Below, piece by piece: positions 6,612 to 12,538 of a stretch of 12,538 nt of DNA. This DNA is from an uncultured Gemmataceae bacterium. Lineage in GTDB: Bacteria > Planctomycetota > Planctomycetia > Gemmatales > Gemmataceae. The stretch is from positions 1-12,538 of the forward strand of contig CAKZUU010000423.1 of NCBI GenBank assembly GCA_937922175.1. The letters are read 5' to 3'. Made by a program: the position numbers and the translations under genes. The notes beneath the pieces are model-generated. The model was given only the letters and a program-made list of their open reading frames with translations, searched no databases and was not told the origin of the DNA. Position 1 is the first letter of the stretch. The number at the start of each line of letters is the position of its first letter.

Positions 6612-7646
6612 TTACGATGCCATCGCATCTGGCTCGGACGAGCGGTAGGCGTCCTCCCAATCCGCGGGGACTCCAAGAAGTCGGCGGATCCAGCGACGGG
6701 TTCGATAGGGCAGCCACAAGCTCGCCAGGCTCCGCCAGGTCGCCCAACGTCGGGGATTGGCTTGGAGAGATCGCCACAACCATCGGACGCTCTCTCGGCG
6801 GGAATGCGGTCGGTAGGCAAGGGCAAGGTGATGCCATGTCGCCGCTTGCGATCGAGCGAGATCATCAGGCAACACACGGTGGCCATCGCGGAGTGCGAAT
6901 CGTCGGAGGATCAGGGTGGCGATCTGCAATCGCTCGCCAACACGCCTCGATAAATTGCCGTGTCCGCAGCGATACCGCACCAGCGGTTCGTTGACATAAT
7001 CGAACCGATAATGCACCGCGACTCGCAGCCACAAATCGTAGTCGATCGCCAGGTCCGAAATGGGGTCGAACCAACCGACATGCTCCAGCGCCTGCCGACG
7101 CACCATGACCGATGAAAAGCAGACGAAGTTGTCGCGGAGCAACTCGGGCAAGACCCAACCTCGATGCGGCGGGAGGTCGCGCTGGCCGTTCAGGATTCGG
7201 CCTTCCGGATCGATCCAGCGTCGGCCGGTACAGACCAGTCCCAAGGCAGGGTCGTGATCGAACCGCGCCACCTGCCGAGCTAATTTCTCCGGCTCCCAGA
7301 TGTCATCGGCATCGAGAAAGGCGATAAGTGGTGCCCGGCAGCGCTCCAAACCGGCGTTCTTCGCCCCCGCTTGTCCCAGGTGTTCGACGGGCCGGAAGCG
7401 GATGCGGTGGTCATTCAAAAATCCTTCGATAATCGACCGCGACTCATCCGTCGATCCGTCATCGACAACGATCAACTCCCAGTCGCCAAAAGTTTGTCGC
7501 TGCACCGATTCGATCGCCTCGGGCAGGTAGCGCGCGTAGTTATAATTCGCCATGACAACGCTCACGCGCGGCGGTCGAGGCAACGTCGTCGATTCAAGGA
7601 TTGATTCGTCGTTCATCTCATCTCGACCAAGGCAAGGAATGTCCAT
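6612..7646 (-). CDS. GT2-family glycosyltransferase
   Basis: A 344-residue GT-A-fold glycosyltransferase. VSVVMANYNYARYLPEAIES (28-47) opens the nucleotide-sugar-binding domain. VDDGSTDES (61-69) and the metal-binding AFLDADDIWEPEKL (109-122) follow, then GWFDPISDLAIDYDLWLRV (191-209) with the acceptor-side DYDLW. The last 100 residues are Trp/Arg-rich and likely sit on the inner membrane face. It should transfer a sugar from a nucleotide sugar to a growing surface polysaccharide; donor and acceptor cannot be read from sequence. The start ATG 7646 shares one base with the stop of the CapK-like gene (TAATG), implying translational coupling. ATG 7616 (MNDES), ten codons on, is an alternative because the first ten residues are not conserved-looking. 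Confidence 0.9.
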   Translation of the reverse strand: MDIPCLGRDEMNDESILESTTLPRPPRVSVVMANYNYARYLPEAIESVQRQTFGDWELIVVDDGSTDESRSIIEGFLNDHRIRFRPVEHLGQAGAKNAGLERCRAPLIAFLDADDIWEPEKLARQVARFDHDPALGLVCTGRRWIDPEGRILNGQRDLPPHRGWVLPELLRDNFVCFSSVMVRRQALEHVGWFDPISDLAIDYDLWLRVAVHYRFDYVNEPLVRYRCGHGNLSRRVGERLQIATLILRRFALRDGHRVLPDDLARSQAATWHHLALAYRPHSRRESVRWLWRSLQANPRRWATWRSLASLWLPYRTRRWIRRLLGVPADWEDAYRSSEPDAMAS

Positions 7647-9004
7647 TAGAGATTCACGGGAACGCGGGAAATGCAAAAGCGGTATTTGCCCGAAGGCTCG
7701 GGCAAGATGGCATCGACATATTCGATGTCGTAATCTGTCCTCTCGCCGAAACGATCACGCACCAGGCGTGACATCGCTACCAGGCTGTCCTCGCCGAATT
7801 CGTCACCCGGGACAATGCGGAAGCGGAAGTGGGTGGGCGTTTCCTGGATAATCTGCATCTGCACCACGCCGGGGATTTTTAACGCGAAATTTTCAGTCAA
7901 GGAAATGCCGGAGATCAGCTCACCGCGTTCGGTCGTGATATAGTCGGCTTCGCGGCCTTCGAGACGGTCCAACAGGGGAAGTCCGCGACCACAGGGGCAG
8001 CGTCGCGCCGACAACGCCGCCACGTCGCCTACCTTGTACCGCAACAGGGGCATCGCTCGATTGAACAGGTCGGTGATGACCACGGCTCCTGGTTGCCCCT
8101 CCGAGGCGGGGCGTCCTTGCACGAGAGTTTCGACGATTAAGCCATCCGCGTTGACGTGCATTCCTTGGTGTTGTTCGCATTCGCAGGCGATCAGGCTGAC
8201 CTCCTCGCAACCATAACGGTTGGTGACGCGACAAGCGAAGGTTTCTTCGATCACTCGACGTTGCCAAGGGTGGAGAACCATCGCCGTGGTGATGATACCC
8301 TTGGGTCGGATCCCCGAGGGGCCGTTTCGAGCCACGAACTGGGCCAACAGGTAGACCGAATGGGCGTGGCCGAAAATCAGCGTGGGTTGAATTTGACGCA
8401 AACGCCGAGCGTAGGAGGCTAACGTGGCGGGGTCCATTTTCAAGGTGTCCAAATACTCACCTCGTTCCAAAAACTTGTTCCGCAACCAACCCCGCCATCC
8501 CCCTTGCCGATATTCCGGGTTTCCCCAAACTTTGGCGACCCGCTCGCCGAGCCGCCAACCGCTCCACTCGTCGCTGCGAAGGGTGCAGGCTCGTTTAAGT
8601 TGCATTCCCGAATCATCCAGCCAAACGGTCAAGGGCACGCCGGTCGAGCCGGAGGTTTTCTTGACGTGCAACCGCTGACCGCGGTAGCTCTCGGAGATCA
8701 GATCGTCGGCATGGTCGCGAATGTCCTGCTTCGTCAATAGCGGTAAATGTCGAAGGTCAGCCAACGTGCGGAGATCTTCGGGATGGAAGCCCAACTTGGC
8801 GAAGCGATGACGATAGTAGGGCACCGTGGTCGCCGCATGTTGTACCAACGAGCGCAGAGACTCGAGTTGCCGCTGCCGGATCGTCTCGGGATTATCCCAT
8901 TGCGTTCGGCAAAGGCGGCGATAATGACGCAAATAGGGGCTTCCCTCCCACCAAGCCCAAGTGGGAGCGATGACGAAGCGGGTGACATGTTTCAGCAGAT
9001 CCAT
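7646..9004 (-). CDS. PaaK/CapK-like adenylate-forming enzyme (phenylacetate-CoA ligase family)
   Basis: A 452-residue member of the ANL superfamily. The phosphate-binding loop is TSGSTGVP (117-124). The acyl-adenylate core has TNRYGCEEVSLIACEC (261-276), LLRYKVGD (320-327) and the CPCGRGLPLLDRLEGR block (336-351) before the mobile C-terminal domain. A catalytic-lysine candidate is Lys440 in EPSGKYR. True phenylacetate-CoA ligases make phenylacetyl-CoA. The members found in exopolysaccharide loci (CapK type) have no settled reaction and may activate an acyl group for transfer to sugars. The position between an O-antigen-ligase-like gene and a GT2 gene favours the polysaccharide role. The N-terminus is cytosolic with no signal. 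AAGGA lies ten bases before ATG 9004; the gene starts 48 bases after the upstream stop. Confidence 0.88.
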   Translation of the reverse strand: MDLLKHVTRFVIAPTWAWWEGSPYLRHYRRLCRTQWDNPETIRQRQLESLRSLVQHAATTVPYYRHRFAKLGFHPEDLRTLADLRHLPLLTKQDIRDHADDLISESYRGQRLHVKKTSGSTGVPLTVWLDDSGMQLKRACTLRSDEWSGWRLGERVAKVWGNPEYRQGGWRGWLRNKFLERGEYLDTLKMDPATLASYARRLRQIQPTLIFGHAHSVYLLAQFVARNGPSGIRPKGIITTAMVLHPWQRRVIEETFACRVTNRYGCEEVSLIACECEQHQGMHVNADGLIVETLVQGRPASEGQPGAVVITDLFNRAMPLLRYKVGDVAALSARRCPCGRGLPLLDRLEGREADYITTERGELISGISLTENFALKIPGVVQMQIIQETPTHFRFRIVPGDEFGEDSLVAMSRLVRDRFGERTDYDIEYVDAILPEPSGKYRFCISRVPVNL

Positions 9005-9052
9005 GGCAGTTTCGTCCTTCGTGACATCAAGGGGCCAACTCCATCGTTTTCG

Positions 9053-10312
9053 TCACCCGGCCTGCAAGAGCGGCTGCCGCTCGCCCGGTTGGGGATCCAA
9101 AGGAATCGGATGATGATACCACGGGATGGGTCGGGGCAACCGCCTGGTGACTCGCAGGGCGATGATGAGGAATGCGGCATACCAGAGCCAGTTGAAGCGG
9201 AACAAATTATGCCCGAACAGCCCCTCCACGAGCAGCAAGAATAAGGCTGTCGCCAATGCCGCGCCGAGGTGAAACAGGAATCGACCTTCGGCCTCGTCAT
9301 GGCCTCGGGTACAACGACGCAGACGGCGAATCCCCCCGAAGACGCTCGCGAGCAGCAGGATGAAGGCCATCGAACCTACACTGCCGACCTCACCCATCAA
9401 TTGACCGTACAGGCTGTGGGATTCGATGGGACTGCCCGTTGCTTTTCGCCATGCCCCGGGTCCGCAGCCGGTGAGGGGGAATCGTTGCCAGAGTTCCGCA
9501 CCTCGGATCAGCCCTTCGATGCGCCCCTGTCCTGAAACTCGGGCGTTAGCGGGACCGACCTCCGGATTGATGATCGACTCGAAACGGATTTGCAAGTCGG
9601 TCGGCAGAAGAACGAAGAGAAGGGCACCGGTCAGCGAACCCAAGGCGAGATAACGAAAGCGGTGTCGGCTTTGCATGGCGGTGATCCCTCCCCACGCGAT
9701 CAAACCGAGCAGAGCGGAGCGGGAACCGGTCAACAAAATGCAGATCATGCCGAGAAGCACGAACCCGACAAGGAGTCCACGGGCGAGGCGTCGACGTGTT
9801 GTGAGCCAAAAAGGACGGACGAAAGGCAAGGCGTAGACGATGCTGGCGCCAAAGCTGTTGGGGTCGCCTAGCGTTCGATCGACGCCGATTAGACGGGCGA
9901 TTCCCATGCGGAAGCTGTACCGACCGTGAGCGAATTCCCACAGCGAGTGGAGCATATAAATCGCCATAATGACGAGGAACGCTGCGAGCAGACGTGTCAA
10001 CTCGCGTGGACGGTCCACGGAGCTTCGCACGAGGGCGAAGAAGAAGACAATTTTCAGCCAATCTTCGACAAGTTGATCCCCGACCGCACCAAAGGGACTC
10101 ATGCCCCACGCGAGCAAGACGGCGGCGACAAACACAGCCACGGCCAGGTCCACCCGGGTCGGCGTGAAACGTTTGGGGGAGAGAACGAGCCAACTGGCGG
10201 CAATGCCCAAGGCGTAGAGCCGCTCGATGTGGAGTTCGCCCAACGTGGGCCAAATCTCGAACGGCCGGTGAATAAACAAAAACATGTAGCCGATGAGCAG
10301 GTAGAGAATCAT
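9053..10312 (-). CDS. O-antigen ligase / polymerase-like membrane protein (Wzy_C/WaaL family)
   Basis: A 419-residue polytopic inner-membrane protein with about ten to twelve hydrophobic helices. These include 1-14, 31-46, 56-72, 107-125, 178-195, 198-214, 219-236, 311-328, 347-364 and 373-387. The family signature is LLTGSRSALLGL (193-204), followed by a large periplasmic loop (about 237-310) with GQGRIEGLIRGAELWQRFPL (261-280), TGCGPGAW and SHSLYGQLMGE (His299). WaaL and Wzy enzymes of this family join or polymerise undecaprenyl-linked glycans at the outer face. Whether this one ligates or polymerises is undecidable here. The start ATG 10312 has GGGAGA seven bases upstream; GTG 10327 would overlap gluQ. 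It heads the minus-strand gene block, and any promoter must lie inside gluQ. Confidence 0.88.
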   Translation of the reverse strand: MILYLLIGYMFLFIHRPFEIWPTLGELHIERLYALGIAASWLVLSPKRFTPTRVDLAVAVFVAAVLLAWGMSPFGAVGDQLVEDWLKIVFFFALVRSSVDRPRELTRLLAAFLVIMAIYMLHSLWEFAHGRYSFRMGIARLIGVDRTLGDPNSFGASIVYALPFVRPFWLTTRRRLARGLLVGFVLLGMICILLTGSRSALLGLIAWGGITAMQSRHRFRYLALGSLTGALLFVLLPTDLQIRFESIINPEVGPANARVSGQGRIEGLIRGAELWQRFPLTGCGPGAWRKATGSPIESHSLYGQLMGEVGSVGSMAFILLLASVFGGIRRLRRCTRGHDEAEGRFLFHLGAALATALFLLLVEGLFGHNLFRFNWLWYAAFLIIALRVTRRLPRPIPWYHHPIPLDPQPGERQPLLQAG

Positions 10313-10314
10313 CC

Positions 10315-11274
10315 ATGAATCTCCCACTGTCTGAGGCAGCCTATGTCGGGCGCTTGGCTCCGTCGCCGACCGGGGCTCAGCATGTGGGCAACGCCCGAAC
10401 CTATTTGATCGCCTGGCTGGCCGCTCGACGAGCCGATGGCCGCTTGCTTCTCCGGATCGAAGATATCGACTCGCCTCGGGTCAAACCCGGAGCAGCTCAG
10501 CAGGCCTTGGACGATCTGCATTGGTTGGGGCTGGACTGGGACGGTACACCGATCGTGCAATCGCAGCGACTGCCGCTCTACGAGGCCGCTCTGTCTCTCT
10601 TGCGCGAGCAGGAGCTGATCTATCCGTGTACCTGCACCCGTTCGGACATTGCTGCTGCCGCCAGTGCCCCCCACCTGGAACACGAGGGACCGGCTTATCC
10701 CGGTACGTGTGCTCATCGTCGAGCCGACGACCTTTCCCGATTGGATCGTCCCTTCGCTTGGCGTTTCCGTGTCTCGGATTCGCCCGAGTTCATGGATGCT
10801 TATCGCGGTCCCGTGTCCATTGATTTGAGACAAGTTGGCGGCGACTTTGTGGTGTGGAAATCGGCAGGCACCCCCGCCTATCAACTGGCGGTCGTCGTCG
10901 ATGATGCCGACTCGGGCGTAACCGAAGTCATCCGCGGCGACGACTTGTTGCCCTCTACCCCCCGGCAACTGTTGCTCTACCGGGCGCTGAAGCGACGACC
11001 GCCTCGCTTTGTCCACGTCCCGCTCGTGGTCGGCGAAGATGGCCGACGATTGGCCAAACGGCATGGCGATACCCGCCTGGGTACGATCCGAGCCGCCGGT
11101 GTCCGCCCCGAGACACTTGTTGGGTTGCTGGCCTGGTCGTGCGGCTGGTTGCGTCGGCCCGAACCGATTTCGCCGACCGACCTGATCCCCCTGTTCGACC
11201 TCCGCCTTATCCCGACGCATCCTTTTGTCCTTCGCTCCGAACTTCTTCAGCAGATCGGTTATTCCCCCATTTGA
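10315..11274 (+). CDS. gluQ: Glutamyl-Q tRNA(Asp) synthetase (GluQ-RS)
   Basis: A 319-residue catalytic-domain paralogue of glutamyl-tRNA synthetase. It lacks an anticodon-binding domain, as expected for GluQ-RS, which attaches glutamate to queuosine-34 of tRNA(Asp). The class I signature is VGRLAPSPTGAQHVGNARTY (11-30), with HVGN as the HIGH-type motif. LLLRIEDIDSPR (44-55) follows. A zinc site resembling that of E. coli YadB is formed by Cys105, Cys107, Tyr128 and Cys132 (PCTCTR then YPGTC). FAWRFRV, AYQLAVVVDDADSGVTEVIR (188-207) and GDDLLPSTPRQ lead to the KMSKS-type loop RRLAKRHGD (244-252). All parts are present and length is normal. It stands between two minus-strand polysaccharide genes. 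Its ATG is two bases from the divergent ATG at 10312, and only a weak binding site (GAGA at 10304-10307) precedes it. Confidence 0.92.
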   Translation: MNLPLSEAAYVGRLAPSPTGAQHVGNARTYLIAWLAARRADGRLLLRIEDIDSPRVKPGAAQQALDDLHWLGLDWDGTPIVQSQRLPLYEAALSLLREQELIYPCTCTRSDIAAAASAPHLEHEGPAYPGTCAHRRADDLSRLDRPFAWRFRVSDSPEFMDAYRGPVSIDLRQVGGDFVVWKSAGTPAYQLAVVVDDADSGVTEVIRGDDLLPSTPRQLLLYRALKRRPPRFVHVPLVVGEDGRRLAKRHGDTRLGTIRAAGVRPETLVGLLAWSCGWLRRPEPISPTDLIPLFDLRLIPTHPFVLRSELLQQIGYSPI

Positions 11275-11324
11275 CCACCGCAGTCCCGTTGGTTTTCCTC
11301 GCTTGTTCGTTGAGCAGTGGTCAA
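11271..11324. repeat. Inverted repeat in the convergent gap after gluQ
   Basis: TTGACCAC (11271-11278, containing the gluQ stop) and GTGGTCAA (11317-11324) are perfect 8-bp inverse complements around 38 bases. They lie between the convergent gluQ and GT4-like genes, where a two-way transcription stop would be expected. The loop is long and there is no clear T-run, so the terminator role is uncertain. A smaller alternative pairs GTTGA (11309-11313) with TCAAC (11321-11325). Confidence 0.3.
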
Positions 11325-11350
11325 CACGGTCAGCACTCACCGTCGGCGTC

Positions 11351-12538
11351 TCACCCCGCGGCTTGAGTTCTTCTACCGCCGACGACCTGGTGAAGCCCCT
11401 CGAGAGGCGGCTCGGCACTCCCCTTCGGTCGCCCCTCGCTATTCGTTGACTGTTGTCGATCCTCGGAAACGACGCCAGCTCGGGACGTTTTTGAATTTTG
11501 CTCGGCCACTGTATCCGCCAGGTCGGCAAGTTGATCGGCAATATCTCGGATGGCCTCGACCAGGGCACGGTTCAATGCCGACTGCTGGCGGGCCAACACA
11601 TCCACATACGCTGCTTGAAACTGCCCCAAAATCTTTCGCTTGATCCAACGTTTCACTCCAGCCAGCCATCCCTCGCTGACATCGAAATAGCCGACGGGTA
11701 ACTGACTCAACGAAGCCGCTCGTTCAAGGCGCTGCTGCAATTCGCGCATCGTTGGTAGGCCTCGGGGAAACAGATGGTCGTGACTCATGGCGCCCTCCTG
11801 GTGAAGCGAGGCGACGGGCCGCCCCTCGACGTCCAGATGGACGGTGATGTCAGGACAAGAAGAGTTATGCGCAGGCCAAGCGACACGCACCACTGCCGAC
11901 TGGCCGGGATGGACGACCCGATGCAGGTCGACACGAACCATCGAATTGCCGGACTCGACGACGATCTGGGCCGAATGGGGCCACAACGGCACGGTGCCCT
12001 GATTGACCACGCGAATATTCAGGCGCTCCGGAGGTCTAGTTCGTCCAGGCTGAGGAAGGATTTGGAGTTCGGCGCGGTACGACGCCGGGGGGCGAGGTTC
12101 GGACATCATCATGTGCTGAATCACTTGCATCAGGGTTTGCGACCAGGCGGTTTCGCCCGTTTGGGCGGTGACCTGCCGGCCTTTGTCGCGCATGACTTCG
12201 GCGAGCGGTCGGTGCAAGGCGCGTAGGGCATCGGTGAGTCGGCCAATCCATGTCTCTCGCGAGCCATACCGGGCTTGCACAGCCTGTTGCCCGAGCCGGC
12301 CCCGCCGCCGCCACTCCTCGGGGCGACGCAACAGGTCGTCCAAGGCGGTACGAAAATCGGATTCGTCAGCGATCGTTTGTCCGCCACCGTTTTCATCGAT
12401 GAACTCGCGCAAGACCTCGCAGCGACGGTGGGCGAGAACGGGCACCCCGTGGTTCCATGCCGACAGAGAGGCCAGCGAAAGCGATTCCCGAGTGGAGAGT
12501 TGCACGAGACAGGCCGCCCCTGCGATGACGTCAGCGAG
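11351..12538 (-). CDS. Multidomain GT4-like glycosyltransferase, 5' end outside window
   Basis: The C-terminal 395 residues; the frame is open to the right edge. Residues 1-105 (counted from the edge) are the end of a GT-B domain: VQLSTRESLSLASLSAWNHG (12-31), then PVLAHRRCEVLREFI and a DDLLRRPEEWRRRGRLGQQA helix. This is the donor-binding half in GT4 enzymes, with the acidic E(x7)E-type site replaced by ESLSLASLSAW. After a linker, about 155-246 looks like a beta-sandwich, with LNIRVVNQGTVPLWPHSAQI and a second VxVxW strand. Residues 288-345 are a basic amphipathic stretch (GVKRWIKRKILGQF) and a helix (QQSALNRALVEAIRDIADQL). A low-complexity hydrophilic tail ends the protein. It probably adds sugars to surface glycan with a membrane-touching tail. 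GT identity is likely; the extra domains are unassigned. Confidence 0.75.
   Translation of the reverse strand, partial: LADVIAGAACLVQLSTRESLSLASLSAWNHGVPVLAHRRCEVLREFIDENGGGQTIADESDFRTALDDLLRRPEEWRRRGRLGQQAVQARYGSRETWIGRLTDALRALHRPLAEVMRDKGRQVTAQTGETAWSQTLMQVIQHMMMSEPRPPASYRAELQILPQPGRTRPPERLNIRVVNQGTVPLWPHSAQIVVESGNSMVRVDLHRVVHPGQSAVVRVAWPAHNSSCPDITVHLDVEGRPVASLHQEGAMSHDHLFPRGLPTMRELQQRLERAASLSQLPVGYFDVSEGWLAGVKRWIKRKILGQFQAAYVDVLARQQSALNRALVEAIRDIADQLADLADTVAEQNSKTSRAGVVSEDRQQSTNSEGRPKGSAEPPLEGLHQVVGGRRTQAAG

Noticed and set aside
6515..6886. Extending rlmN by 124 codons to an upstream start
   Set aside because: The extension runs through the GT2 gene in another frame and carries no RlmN-family sequence; 360 residues from ATG 6514 is the normal length.
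8461..8490. Two GGAAC elements on the minus strand as ECF promoter -35 boxes
   Set aside because: They lie deep inside the CapK-like coding sequence, without a CGTC-type -10 at suitable spacing or a gene start nearby.
10309..11568. Open minus-strand frame of about 419 codons opposite gluQ
   Set aside because: It is antisense to a clearly conserved GluQ-RS and also runs out of frame into the GT4-like gene. Its translation is Arg/Gly/Ser-rich with no recognisable motif, as expected for a GC-rich shadow frame.
1..12538. tRNA genes, CRISPR repeats, transposases, toxin-antitoxin or phage-defence genes
   Set aside because: I looked for these on both strands and saw no matching motif, repeat array or inverted-repeat-bounded element.

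Overview
The window reads as ordinary chromosomal DNA of a GC-rich Gram-negative-type bacterium. A planctomycete (Gemmataceae-like) is my best guess. This rests on the style of the ECF sigma/anti-sigma pair, the secreted helical 'LPxEDRxRL' protein behind it, and an MnmE-like GTPase without the usual tail. It is inference, not a taxonomic assignment. I see no rRNA, tRNA, CRISPR array, insertion sequence or prophage gene.

Layout. (1) 2-568, plus strand: the 3' end of an MnmE/TrmE-like GTPase gene, cut by the window edge. (2) 569-816: a noncoding stretch with a possible promoter. (3) 817-1884 and 1961-2818, plus strand: an exported alpha/beta-hydrolase esterase, then a fumarylacetoacetate-hydrolase-fold enzyme very like 2-dehydro-3-deoxy-D-arabinonate dehydratase. 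(4) 10312 down to 2819, minus strand: seven genes in one direction, mostly with touching or overlapping ends. They encode an O-antigen-ligase/polymerase-like membrane protein, a PaaK/CapK-like adenylate-forming enzyme, a GT2 glycosyltransferase, RlmN, an ECF sigma factor, a membrane-bound anti-sigma factor and an exported helical-repeat protein. (5) 10315-11274, plus strand: GluQ-RS, whose start codon lies 2 bases from the start of the divergent O-antigen-ligase gene. (6) 11351-12538, minus strand: the 3' part of a multidomain GT4-like glycosyltransferase gene, cut by the right edge.

How they fit together. The O-antigen-ligase-like protein, CapK-like enzyme, GT2 and GT4-like protein form a surface-polysaccharide locus, interrupted by gluQ on the opposite strand. 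The same transcription direction continues through rlmN into a sigma / anti-sigma / exported-protein module. The ATGA overlaps at rlmN-sigma and sigma-anti-sigma, and a 2-base gap to the last gene, suggest translational coupling. That module is the most interesting part: an envelope-sensing switch whose anti-sigma factor shows no zinc-binding motif and whose third member is an uncharacterised repeat protein. The second point of interest is the GT4-like protein, which carries a beta-sandwich and a conserved-looking helical tail after the catalytic domain. I found no evidence of a wholly unprecedented system; these two are the leads I would follow.
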